From the NCBI GenBank assembly GCA_022605425.2, contig CM061246.1:1361501-1425500 (forward strand): a stretch of DNA of 64,000 bases, written 5' to 3'. Made by a program: the position numbers and the translations under genes. This document shows positions 33,530 through 44,939 of this stretch, one piece after another. The stretch is from Hamiltosporidium tvaerminnensis. Taxonomy: Eukaryota > Microsporidia > Dubosqiidae. Under the pieces are notes generated by a model. That model saw only the letters and a list, made by a program, of their open reading frames with translations, did no database searches and was not told where the DNA came from. The stretch's first letter is position 1; each line of letters opens with the position of its first letter.

Positions 33530-34240
33530 TAGAGTGAGGATAAATACATAAAAAACTACCTGTTTGCCAATAAAAAGGTGGAATTGATCTATGAAATATT
33601 CTTTGAATTTGTCTAGGAATAAAACCACACTACATTTTCGGTTGTTGTATGAAAGATTGTAGGAAGAAAAGTCTACGAAAAAGCGATTGGTTTTCCGCAA
33701 ATCTATTTTGAGTTTTTTTTGTAACTGGATAGCAGACCGCAGCTAGACTTGTAGATAATTTTTATGTGAAACCATAGAAACCTGGTCTTACTCACTCGTG
33801 TTCGAAGACTAAGCGCTTAAGAGATAAAAAACCTTTAAATCCAGAAGAGTTTAATAGCAGGTTATATCTGTTGGTATGGCATTGCACTGTCTAACTGGAC
33901 CCCATGTAAGTCTTCGAAATATATCTTAGCAATGCTTGTTGGGTTTGGAAAGTGGAAAGTAAATGAAAGCGCCGCATAGTCTTGGGAGAGCCCAGGGTGG
34001 GTTTGACATATACTCACACCTCATGCAATGAACTTTAGCGAACCCCAGGCAACTTTCTTGCTCATTGATTGTATTTACACACCTCTTAGATATAATGATT
34101 AGGAATATGGGTATTTTAAGGAGTGCGGATAGAGTATTGCTGTGCAGTTATTTATGTTAAGCCTAGAACTGCGTAAATGTCATTACAACAATATTTCACT
34201 TGCCCCTGTTTTGAAAAGATGTGATGATTCAAATTAAAAA
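33530..34240 (+). repeat. ~0.7-kb interspersed non-coding repeat, copy 2
   Basis: Landmarks in family order: TTTGCCAAT, CCACACTACATTTTCGGTTGTT, GGCATTGCACTGTCTAACTG with GACCCCATGTAAGTCTTC, GCATAGTCTTGGGAGAGCC, and GTTATTTATGTTAAGCCTAG near the end. No conserved ORF. Confidence 0.8.
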
Positions 34241-34462
34241 ATTAATTTAACACATCGAAATCGAATCTTAGCCTAGCTGATAATTTTCAAAAGAGTAATG
34301 GGTTTAAAGTCTAGCGGAATATCAAAAAGTAAAAATTTCAAGAATTAGAACTGTATGGAAATAAAATTAAAAAATAAAATAGATTTTAAGATGCAATTTT
34401 ATTTAATTGATAAAAAAATTTCTATATATCTTTTTTATGATGATTATCTATGATCTTGCATA

Positions 34463-36463
34463 CTACATTATCGATATAACCAACGCCTCGTTTTTCAATA
34501 TAATCCAGGAATAAAATATCTTTCGACAATATTTTTTTTCTAAATAACTTAAAGTGCGTTCTAATTCCATAAATTCCTTCAACTTTGCGTTCAAATACGC
34601 TTCTGCATTTTCTGCAGTATTGTTCATACATGTTTTTTTATGAAGGTCTTTTATTTTTTTTGTTTCTCGATCCAAAATATTTCTTATATTGGGATAAATT
34701 TTATAGCCATTAATAATAGTTAAAACTTTCTCATAATATATAGGTAAACAGTAATAATTATAAAAAAGATCAGTCAATTTTTTTTGAAAAAACATTTCTA
34801 CATTTTCAGTTTTATTTTCGGTATATATATTATTTATATCTTGAATCAATTCCGCTAAAAAATTATTATTAGGTTTTGAGTCGGGATCGAATAGAAATCT
34901 AAAAATATACCGTAATTTTAGCATACAAGGCAATCTTCTAAAATATGAGCGCTTATTTCGAACTAATGTTGAAAAATAATTTATCATGTTTAAAATTCTG
35001 TATATTTCTACCTTATTGAATTCATTTTGGAATAAAATATATAATTCCGCAAGTAATTTTCTTAAAAAGAAAATTCTTCTATTCATTAGAATTTTTGCCT
35101 CGTTATTTTCTTCCTTTGTTTTATTTTTATTAGCATTTATATTGTTTTCGAAAATCAGATTTGCTAAAATCTTGATTATTTTACAATAATAATCTACCAA
35201 TAATGCATGGCCTTTTAAAATAATGCTGTTGTCATTCTTTTCAAATGAATTTAAAAGATATTTTATTTCTGGAACAATGAAATGAATTTTGGTGTTTTTA
35301 AGTTCATGCGAATAATTAATTAAATTAAATCCTTGGGCCTTTTGCATTTCATCGGATGTTCTTGGATTCAAATAAGAATTAGCCTCAAATTTAACAAGCC
35401 TTTTACCATGCTCTACAATTTCTTCGAAGTCTTCATTTGTCTTGAGTTCCTTAGTAAAAAACCTTTCGTTTTCTTTCTGAAGATTAGATAAAATTTCAGG
35501 CTCACCCAAATCAACACCTGTTGAATTATCTTGTTTATTAAGTTTCCCCCCTAGTTCTTCTTGAATAATTAAACTTAGTTCGTTTTGTAAGGTGTTAGAG
35601 ACTTTGTTTGTCATTTCTATAACAAATTTTTTAATAACTATATCTCGGTTTTGTGTCTTAATATTATTATATGGCCATCTTGAATCGTATACATTTGAAA
35701 AATCCATCCCCTGGTCATGTTTTCTTTGAGTATGATTGACTTGTAATGAACTATTATTTTTGTCGAAATCCGACTCAATTTCTCCATTGGGTTCCGAATC
35801 ATTGTTTTCTATTTCGGAACAGAATCCTTGTGCTTCATTTATACACGGAGTTTCATCATCAAAAGAATGTTCTTTAATATTTTCTAAAAATGAATTTTCT
35901 GATCTAATAGAAATATCAAAGTAGAAAATTTGCTTTTCCGATGTACTTTGCGTCCTGGATTCAGTTTTAGTTGATTCTAGATTTTCGTAATCATAAAATT
36001 GTTTTGGAAAACCCGTTTTGAATGACGGTAATTTGGTCTGTGAAGAACTTTGATCATTGTTTAACGGCTCATGACCAAAACTAAATACTTCAGAAGCTTT
36101 ATGTTCAAAGTTGATTTCCGGATTTTTTGCGAATAGATTATTTATCTGAATAAAAGGGATTTGAGAAATTGCTGTTGATTTTTCTTCTTCTATTTGTTCT
36201 GGATCGCCTTTGGTTCTATCATTGACTTCTTTGCTTTTGTTTGATCGTTTTAATGCATCATTTTTCTGAAATAATTTTATGTCTTTAGCTGCTAACGAAA
36301 AAATATTCCCAACATCACAATGATTTGGATTATTTTTCCTGTTTTTTTGATTCGGATGTTCGAATTCGACATGTCGTGAGTCTGATTTTTTACATTTTTT
36401 TGGAATAGGAGATGCTTCGGCATTACTAAAAAAAATATGCATGATATGAAACAAAAAAAACAT
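34463..36463 (-). CDS. Large hypothetical secreted protein
   Basis: 666 residues; family not recognised. The N-terminus MFFLFHIMHIFFSNAEASP is a good signal peptide with an A-E-A or A-S-P cleavage context. CCC six nt before the ATG supports the start. Residues ~20-330 are hydrophilic and probably disordered (Ser/Asn/Glu-rich). Residues ~330-660 are helical with regular hydrophobics (e.g. IFENNINANKNKTKEENN, RRIFFLRKLLAELYILFQ), suggesting a folded helical domain. RHVEF near residue 31 fits the loose RVxF pattern but may be chance. Found in the desert with the other candidate exported proteins. Host-directed export is inferred from the signal peptide alone. Confidence 0.75.
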   Translation of the reverse strand: MFFLFHIMHIFFSNAEASPIPKKCKKSDSRHVEFEHPNQKNRKNNPNHCDVGNIFSLAAKDIKLFQKNDALKRSNKSKEVNDRTKGDPEQIEEEKSTAISQIPFIQINNLFAKNPEINFEHKASEVFSFGHEPLNNDQSSSQTKLPSFKTGFPKQFYDYENLESTKTESRTQSTSEKQIFYFDISIRSENSFLENIKEHSFDDETPCINEAQGFCSEIENNDSEPNGEIESDFDKNNSSLQVNHTQRKHDQGMDFSNVYDSRWPYNNIKTQNRDIVIKKFVIEMTNKVSNTLQNELSLIIQEELGGKLNKQDNSTGVDLGEPEILSNLQKENERFFTKELKTNEDFEEIVEHGKRLVKFEANSYLNPRTSDEMQKAQGFNLINYSHELKNTKIHFIVPEIKYLLNSFEKNDNSIILKGHALLVDYYCKIIKILANLIFENNINANKNKTKEENNEAKILMNRRIFFLRKLLAELYILFQNEFNKVEIYRILNMINYFSTLVRNKRSYFRRLPCMLKLRYIFRFLFDPDSKPNNNFLAELIQDINNIYTENKTENVEMFFQKKLTDLFYNYYCLPIYYEKVLTIINGYKIYPNIRNILDRETKKIKDLHKKTCMNNTAENAEAYLNAKLKEFMELERTLSYLEKKYCRKIFYSWIILKNEALVISIM

Positions 36464-37014
36464 ATTTATGGGTAATTTTTTGCTATCTAATATATTTAGT
36501 TCTTCTCTAAAAAAATCCGATATATCTGATATAAATCTTATAGTTGTGGTTTTATTTCTAAAACTTGAACAATATTACAGAAAAAAAACCATATTTACAT
36601 TATTTTTATGGTTTTTTCTTCGAAGATCGATCTAATGATTATGAAAATTATTTTATCTTAACTTACTATGGCTCAATTATAGCATTTTAAAGAAAAAAAG
36701 AGACGGTATATCACGATGGCATATACTAAAGCTATTTTTTTACTTGCAGCTTCGAACCTATCTTCTTTAAATTCTTAAAAAAAGCAAATTACAAAACTTA
36801 GCAAAATATCTACAAAATATATGTTTAATTAACAAAATGAACATTAAAGTGTGAATATAACAGTAATTAGGTGTAGTTTATGTACTATTCTTTAATATTA
36901 ACTCGCTTTCGTTCGGTACTTCAACTATAAAAAAAAGAAAAGAAAATAACAGTAAAAATGCTTTAAATAATTTTTATCAATTGATTGCTTGAATTTTAAA
37001 CCAATATATTCCTG
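36464..37014. other. AT-rich spacer
   Basis: Apart from the start-site motif nothing is recognised. Confidence 0.35.
36470..36472 (-). promoter_or_regulatory. CCC start-site motif of the 666-aa secreted protein gene
   Basis: CCC on the coding strand, 6 nt before the ATG (TTACCCATAAATATG). Confidence 0.5.
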
Positions 37015-39300
37015 AATTAAAATCATTTTCACAGTTTTAGGTGTTTTTTTCTACTTCCTGGACATCCACTCTTTCTTCTTCTAAATTCGAATCTTCATTT
37101 ATCTTTATCGTAGGTTCTTTTACTGTGGTTCTCCGTCTAAAATAAGCGGGGAATTATATTTTTTTTAACATGTCTAACAACATATTGTTCGAAATCCACT
37201 CTTTTAAAAAGCGGGGTAGTTTCGCTTGTATCCCAGATCAACAGAAACACCCATTGGCGCTCTTCCCGGCTCTCTTCGGCACTTGGTATTGACTCAAGCC
37301 CGCTTCGTACATCGAGAGTAATTATTTCGACCGTTTTCTCAAGTACTATGGACTGAATGTATATCTCTACATTAGGGGTATTCGCAGTCTTTTTAAGTGT
37401 GACTTATGGTATTTTGTCACAATATCTTCCCAATTCATCACATACGGGATTATATCAAAACTAGACTTTATCAATAAAACACAGCTCATTGGATAGCAGT
37501 TCATACTTCTTAAGTTTTTAAGCTTTCACTATTTGAAGTGAATCTTGCATCAATGATTGTTATCTTATTCTTTTTCATATCTAAAATAAATATGTCGGGT
37601 CTATTATTCAGAATCTTGAGATAAGTTTTTATTCTGATATCTACTCTTATCTCCGCATCTTCGTTTTCAATAATTCCTTCCCCCGTTGAATTCGAACCGT
37701 TTGAAGACTTAAACTTATATATATTTAAGAAAGTGGGTGTAGGCATCTAACCACTTTATGATGCAGTCTGGTATAGTCACGACCTAGCATTTTCTCACAT
37801 CGAGCTGCTAGATGATATACTCTTTTCCTAGACTGGTTGCAGTGTTGATACGCATCTTCTGCATTCCAGAATACATTTCTTTCCTGGATATAGCAGAATA
37901 CTGCTTCATTAGCGCCTAATCTCCCCTTTATTCAGCCATTTTGAAGAGTCACAAACACTTACAAGTCGATTTTTTCTTGCATTATATAACTTTCTGTGAA
38001 GTTTATTTTTCCTATTTCGTTATATAATTTTGCAAGTTGAGCTTCTTCTAAATTCTTCTGCGAGACTTCTTCTACCGGCCATTAATTTACTTTTAAGAAG
38101 CTTTTTATTAGTGGAAGATGGGTTTTATTATTATTCCCCAGTTTGAGGATTGCTGATCTTCTAGTTCATATTTCTTTACTTTTTTCCAGACAATTCGAGA
38201 GTTACAGAAGCCCATATTTGCTTCATACCTTAACACTATGAAAACCTCTTCCAATTTCAATCCTAGGAAGGTACAAACTCTCTTTGCACCCTGATCGATG
38301 ATGTATCTTATTATTCACCAACACCGCACGTACGGCAACATCTAACTTAGAAAAGTCGGCCGATTTAAGACGAATTACATTCAAGTGGTAGTTGTTTAAA
38401 AATGTCGAATGTTACTTAATTGCAGAAAATAAATTTTTTGCATTCAATTTTGGGCCCAAAGTTTTTTAACTCTTGATATGATTTGCTTTGTACTTCATCA
38501 AACGAATTTCTTGTTGGGATTTCTCTGCTATCTTCTATTATTTCAATATATTTATAAACACCTATACCTTCAAGAGGAGTAGCAGTATCTTCAAAACACG
38601 GATCAATTATGGCTGACTTCCTTTTTTTATTCCTAATCCCATATTATTCATAAATTTCTTAATCTCCACCGACATCTCTTCCAATGTTTGACTATCCTTG
38701 GTAAAGAGCTTAAGATGATCAAGTAACAAGAGATGGTTGGTGGTGTGAGAATCTGCATCTGTTTGTACTGTCACTATTGTGTATTTTTCATTAAGCTTTA
38801 GGCTTAATGGATCCATACACAACACAAACAAATGGTTACAAACTATCTCCTTGCAGAATCTCTCTCTCAATATTCTTTCCCATGATTTTTTCAGGTCTTA
38901 CTGATATCTAAATTTTTCATTTTGATATAATTACCTTAATAAATTATAAGAATCAAATCAGGTAAATTAAGGTTTCCATACATTGAGTCAAATTTGCATT
39001 ATATTGAATCAAAAGCTTTTTTGACATGAATCCACGTTGCTTTAAGATTGTTTTCATACTCTTTATTAAGAACGATACATAGTAGAGCTTGCTCTTTCGC
39101 TTTTTGCACACCAATTACCGCCCCTAATTGCTTCTCTGCAAGTAATCCTCGCCTTTCCACTTCAACTTGAACGACTTTTGTTACGCACTATGACGTTAAC
39201 TTATAAAGGTTGGGCCTAGAAGTGATTGGCTTGTAGTCAGAGGAGCCTCTTTGTGGAATTCTTTTCGGTTAAAATACGTAAGCCAGCAGTAAAACCAATC
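37015..39300 (-). mobile_element. Longest decayed R4/Dong-like retrotransposon (copy E)
   Basis: Read on the minus strand from 39300: an RT fingers relic (SDYKPITSRPNLYKL; LLAEKQLGAVIGVQKAKEQA; ATWIHVKKAFDSI) and, after an internal deletion near 38890-38990, an 87-codon open piece (38607-38870) with TTNHLLLLDHLKLF where the active-site (Y/F)xDD should be. Then come the thumb, the Cys/His knuckle and the endonuclease (NNRPDIFILDMKKNKITII near 37600). The second catalytic Asp is His and several frames are broken, so it is dead. It extends farther 5' than any other copy and is the best template for the family's RT. Confidence 0.85.
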
Positions 39301-41226
39301 AGAATAATTTTTGAATAGTTATAAATATAAAAAATCTACATTTTGTTCAAATCACTCTAAAATTTAATTTTATTTTTATATAAAATCCATTATAAAAGCG
39401 TTTTAATTTGTGTATAAAAATTAATTATTGTACTTTCACTTCGAATAAAAAATCATTTTTGAACATATTTTTATTATATCAAACTGAATCTCTTGAAATT
39501 ACAATGTATTTATATCTAGTTTTAAAATCTGATTTTATGATCATATTTATGGTATTATTTCAGGGATATAAAATGATTTTAAACTTTTCCATATAAGTTT
39601 GCTATTTAAACTGGGTTTTTATGTTTAAAAAAAGAATCAGCGATGGTTTTTTTACCGAAAAATCAAATATTTATTCTATTTTTTTACGAATCAAATGAGT
39701 TTGAATTCTAAGCATAGATAAATTCAAATTAAAAACTTTATAAAAAATATATTCTGTGTTATTCTTTGGTTGGTTTGCTTTTTTCTTAGTTTAAAATTTA
39801 TGATTTTTTTATGTTGATGATTTGGTATGTTCCAATGACTTCTTATAAGATTGCAATTAAAATACAGACTTACAAAAAATAATTTTCAAGAAAATTTTAT
39901 GAATCAAAAGATTTTGATGATTTTATTTTCAGAAATATTTAGATTTCTAATAAATTCAATGTAATTAATTCAATATGCATAAGTTAAAGAAACAATTTTA
40001 GTATAATTACTGCAGTAAATTTGAATAATTGGTCATTATTCAAATTGAAGGTAACATATACATGATGAATTGATATCGCTATAGTTACTAATTTACTTTA
40101 CTTTTGGCAAATCTAGATTAAAATCTAATATAATGTATTTTAAAGAATTTCTTTAAATGTTTAAAAACAAAGAACATATATAAGACATTGCATCTATTTT
40201 TATATATTTTTTATATGGTTCATATCATATTCAACATAATTGTAGTTACTCTTAGTAAGATTTTTTTATATATTAAAATAATTTTCGATATATCCTTTTC
40301 TTTACATATATTTGCATTTGGTTTTAATTATTTTTCTCCATCAATAAAAAATCAATATATTTTTTAAAAGAATATACTATGTATTGTGCTTTATTGGGAT
40401 TTGATTGGTGGTTTTAATTCTATAAAGATATCTTGGGATATTTGGCAACAAGAAAATTCCCAGAAATTTCAAACGAATATTTTAAATTCGAATCTTCAAA
40501 CATGCACTTGGTATTATTGCAAGTAAGTTTTATTTCTGGTGTTTTTTGTGTCAAGAAAACCAAGCAAATTCTATCCCGTATATTATCTATTCAAATGAAT
40601 GTCATCATTTTTTTATGTATTACCTAAAAATGAAATGAGTTTATTTTATAGATTCAATTGGCTCTTATTCTGATGTTAGAAAACTATTTTTTTAGAGACT
40701 CTCACTAAAAATAATTTTTGAAACGAAGTATCTATAAGGTTTAAAAGGATTTCATAATTTAAGTTTTATTAAAAAATACAGTATTTGTATATTATTTGCT
40801 TTTAAGTTTAATTATTTTGTATAAAATTTTTAGAAAAATAAATAAAAACTTTTCAAGGTTTTAAATAATAGCTAAAGAATTGATTTCTATTGATTAATTT
40901 ATATCAAATCATAAAATTCAAAACTATGTTTATCATTTTACAAATATTCAAATACAATCAAATAAGGCATTAAAAAATATATATGTTTTTATATTCTCTA
41001 TATATAATTATTTAGGTAAACTTGATAAAAGCATAAGTGATAAATTTATTTTTAATATTATATTATGATTTCTTTACAAAAAAAATTCTTTTTAAGCATC
41101 CATTGTGTTAATTATAAAAATAATGTCTAATTAAATTCATATTTTTTTTCATTAATCATTTTTTTTACTAAAATAGAGAAATTAAACGATATATAAATAA
41201 AAATTTAAAATACCTAAAATAAGAGA
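39301..41226. other. AT-rich desert
   Basis: Only short doubtful ORFs (62 codons at 39408-39596, 64 at 40433-40627). No repeat family seen. Confidence 0.4.
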
Positions 41227-42084
41227 ATGAAGAAATACAAATGCAAACTAAGATTTATATTTTTTTTTTCTGTACTATCGATGTCACAAATTTTTTATCA
41301 GGGAATATTTCTTTATTACCAACAAAAGAAACTCAAAGGGATTCACAAAAATGAAAGTTTACCGGTGCTTTGGAATTATGTATACGGAATTATGCTTTCT
41401 GAACTACTCGAAACGAGTTTCGTAATAAATTCTATTCATTCTGGTTCCATTGAATATTTAATCTGCACAGTTTTTCCAGTCGTTTATACATTTTCTGCTA
41501 TATTACTAAAATATTATTTATGTGATGCGAATATAACTATAGATTTAATTATTCAGATATCAAAATTTTTATATAGTTTATCCATTTACACAGAAATAAA
41601 AGCACATATTTCATGGTCATACTATAAGAGATTAGGTCCTTGTTATTCATATTTGAAAGGATACATTATTTCAGAAAATTTAAAAGCACTTCGAAACCTT
41701 TGCTACTTTCATAACGTAATAATTTACGTCTATTACTATAAAAACAAACCTAAAATAATATCTTTAATTTCTGTATTTTTAGTTTTTACAGAGTTTTTAA
41801 GCCATATATTTGATAAAAAAATTCCTAAAAAGGTTAGTTATATTTCAATATCTTTATGGATATGTGAAATATTAAATATATGCAGGATGATTAAGGTTAC
41901 ATATGATATTTATAACCAGTAAGTTTTTATTCTAATTAGTTATATTTCTTTAGGAACTATTCTATACTTTTTAATGGTTTTAGTCGTAATTATTTTATCT
42001 TTTCTAGATATCAAATATAAAATATCTGTAGATTGTGATGAATATGAAGAAACTGAATTTATTTTTGAAGAGATAGAATTTTAG
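41227..42084 (+). CDS. Hypothetical multi-pass membrane protein with a candidate 21-nt intron
   Basis: The uninterrupted frame gives 231 residues with a signal-like first helix (FIFFFSVLSMSQIFY) and about five further hydrophobic spans; no family recognised. The TAA at 41920-41922 is followed, in the same frame, by 53 open codons that encode a strong membrane span (LGTILYFLMVLVVIILSFL) and an acidic tail ending EEIEF before TAG at 42082. The stop lies inside 41919-41939, a GTAAGT...CTAATTAG segment that looks like a minimal microsporidian intron; removing its 21 nt keeps the frame and joins both parts. The full product would be 278 residues. Read-through of TAA or a pseudogene are alternatives. 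Confidence 0.55.
41919..41939 (+). other. Candidate 21-nt spliceosomal intron
   Basis: GTAAGT donor, CTAAT branch-like motif and TAG acceptor packed together, as in the very short introns known from microsporidia. Its length is a multiple of three and it contains the only in-frame stop between two hydrophobic coding parts. A longer option ending at the AG of 41952-41953 would break the frame. Confidence 0.5.
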
Positions 42085-42287
42085 TATTTTATTGATCAAT
42101 AAACTAAGAGCAATAAATTCACATTTTTATTTTAAATTTTATTCTTAAGATCTAAGATAAATAAAATATTTAACAATAAATTTTACTGTTCAAATATGAC
42201 GTTTCTCTTAAACTGATAAAAATTTAAATAATTTTTATAGTAGAACATTGAATAAAAACAAATCACATTTACTTTAATTTTATAAAA

Positions 42288-43010
42288 TAGTCGTGGAGAG
42301 CCGATTATTATACTAAAAACTACCTACTTGACAATGAATAGATGTAATTGATCTACAAAATCATTTTTTAGATTTTTTTTGGAAATAAAACTATCTACAT
42401 TTTTGGTTGTAACATGTGAATTTGTATAAAGAGGAAATAGTCTAATATATGGAAATATTTCTAAAAATTTATTTCGTGGTTTTTTATGGAACTAGATTGA
42501 AACTTGCAACCGAAATTGTAGGCAATGGCCATGTAAAACCATGTAAATTACCTTTTGATCACTCGATTCAGAAAACATAGCCGCTGGTATATACAAAAAA
42601 TATCCCTTATAATGCCGGGAACGCCAAGTTGAAGGTTATACTCATTGTTATGACATTGCACTGTCATGGTTGACCGATGTAAAAAACAAGGAATATTATA
42701 TATTGAAGACCATTCGGTTCGGAAGGTCTAGAGAATGGATAGGAATGCTGCTAGTCTCAGATTAATTTTTAGCGAAGGCAACAATGATCACACCTCTTGT
42801 CATGCAAATTAACAAGCCAGGATTAGTACCCTCGCCTATTTAAGGACTTCAGCATACCTTTTATAAGCAAGGCTTATAAACGTACGCATCGCAGGGAATA
42901 TAGCTGGAGTTATCTAGGGAGAGATTATCTATGTTAAACCTAAAAGTGCGTTAATTCCATGAAAACACAATAACACATGCCACTGTTTTAAAAGGATAGA
43001 ATATTCTCGA
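42288..43010 (+). repeat. ~0.7-kb interspersed non-coding repeat, copy 3
   Basis: Most diverged copy. Landmarks: TTGACAATGAATAGATGTAA, TACATTTTTGGTTGTAACAT, ATGACATTGCACTGTCATGG, TTATCTATGTTAAACCTAAA, CACATGCCACTGTTTTAAAA. Confidence 0.7.
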
Positions 43011-43239
43011 ATATATATATTTTGCTAAAAAATACTTTTTAATTTATTTAAAATGAATGCTAACATTAAATTTATTTATTAAAAATAATTAAATAAATTT
43101 GATAAAGTAGCAACCAATAATATATTAACATAGACTCTTTAATACCAAAATTCTAAAAAATTGAATTTCAAATCGAACTATGATAGATCATGAAAATTAA
43201 CCAAGAACAACCACTTTTAATACCATAAAAGATTACTTT

Positions 43240-44788
43240 TCAATTCCAACTATCAAAGAACATTCTTTTCTCTTCAATAATAAAAGAAAAATATTCTTTA
43301 AAAATACCCAAAACACTTTTCTGCATTTGAATCGATCCGCACACATACACACTACAATCAGATAAAATAAACTCTTTGATACCCTCAACGTTTCCTAAAA
43401 TATAATCACTAACGTATTTATAATTACCAGTATATTTATAATCGGCACTGTAAACAACATTCTTCCTATCAAACATATCTTTAGATAAATCATCACAAAA
43501 ATTTCTACAACCATAAATTAACCACATCAAATCATCTTTCCTTCTATTTTTATAAAATGATATAAAAGGTGCAATACCTGTCCCTGTTGAAATTAATAAA
43601 TGCTTTTTCGTTTCCTGTAATCGTAAAAGTCTATTCTTTCTGTAAACAAAATCAATATTATCCAATATCGGTTTCGTATTACTATCATTATAATTTATAT
43701 CTTTACCATCATCCATACTTAGAGTTTGAATACTTACTCTCTTCTCTATCTCCATCTTTATTCTCATCCTTATTGATATCTATATTCATATACTTTTCAT
43801 TATACTTTTCTTTGATGAATGCAGATACTTGGCCATATCTAACACTGTTACTCACACTATGTGACATAATACCTATTAACAATTCGATATTACCACTTTT
43901 GTTATTGATTAAAGAGAAATATCTGGGTTTTATAAATTCACAATGTTCTGCCAACAGTTCTAATGTGATTTTACATTTAAAATATTCTAAAATATCCAAT
44001 AAATTATTAAAATTTTTATAAATATTATAATAATCCTTAACACCTTCTTTACTGCACAAATATTTTAAGTCATTAACACGATCAGTAGTAGATATATTAT
44101 TAACACCTTCCAATCCACTACTCATATCTCTAACCACCTCTACCATACTATTTTTATCACGCTCCTCACTCAATGCATTTAAAAAGGATTTTTTTGGCAA
44201 AGAAAGAACATCAATTTTTCTTAAAAACCCATATAAATTACCACTATACTCATAAGAATAACACCCTTTACGCTCTATCTTATAAAAAGTATTATAAATA
44301 TCGTTATAAGACGATGCCTCTTGATTATAATTAAGATAAGATAATAATACCTTTATCACATGCTCTGGATTATAACAAATTAACCCTACACTATCACCGG
44401 GTATAAAATCTATGGTTTTATTTAATTTTATTTTGTAAACTTCCTTCCATTCTGTTCCCATATTTGTAATACTTAATATTTTACCATTATATATTATATC
44501 TAGTGGGTTATCTGATGGGTTATTTATGTGTTTATCTGTTTTGTCTAGTTCTTTATGATATATTTTATCTAATATTTCTTTACTATCTACTTTGTCTGTT
44601 TGGTATAATACTTCTTTACTATATACTTTACTATCGGTCTTACTATCTACTCCCTCTATCTTAGTAGCACCCCCACCTTCTCTGCTTAATACCTCTATGG
44701 TTATTTCATTTAATTTTCTAAATTTCAATTCTTTAAATTGCTTAATTTCATATTTTATAGGATTTAAAATGTGTCTTTTAAGATCCAT
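43240..44788 (-). pseudogene. FAD/NADPH oxidoreductase (diflavin-reductase C-terminal type), split by a frameshift
   Basis: Two overlapping minus-strand frames form one reductase. Part 1 (44788-43709, 359 aa) has the FAD-binding half: FIPGDSVGLICYN, a helical connecting domain, PRYFSLIN (residues 289-292, the R-x-Y-S flavin motif) and SVRYGQVSAFI (R-x-G-x-x-S). Part 2 (43767-43240) has the NADPH half: LLISTGTGIAPFISFYKNR, WLIYGCRN, YVCGS and a C-terminal FFDSW, as in Tah18/NDOR1, methionine-synthase reductase and P450 reductase. A +1 shift between about 43770 and 43709 joins them; the TGA at 43709 is compatible with a shift at the stop itself. There is no flavodoxin domain, and a Lys/Asp/Ser low-complexity stretch (~38-90) replaces it. 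CCCC two nt before the ATG. Pseudogene, sequencing indel or recoding are all open; NAD versus NADP use is not decided. Confidence 0.8.
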
Positions 44789-44790
44789 TT

Positions 44791-44794
44791 GGGG
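44791..44794 (-). promoter_or_regulatory. CCCC start-site motif of the reductase gene
   Basis: CCCC on the coding strand, 2 nt before the ATG. Confidence 0.5.
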
Positions 44795-44939
44795 TAATAA
44801 AAATAATATTTAGAACCCTGTATTTCTAAAGTATATTATGAAATAGAAAAAAAAGAAAACTTCATTCAAAGTTATATAATGTAAGAAAATATGTGCATAT
44901 GGGTGTTAGTTTATCTTCCATATAGCAAAAGAAAGGGAA

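Noticed and set aside
34422-34631. 69-codon frame at the end of the 666-aa gene
   Set aside because: Overlaps the real frame almost entirely and has no supporting motif.
41920-41922. TAA reassigned as a sense codon in this organism
   Set aside because: TAA, TAG and TGA all end convincing genes here (e.g. NC2-beta, ArfGAP, Hsp70), so a global code change is not supported; a local intron explains it better.
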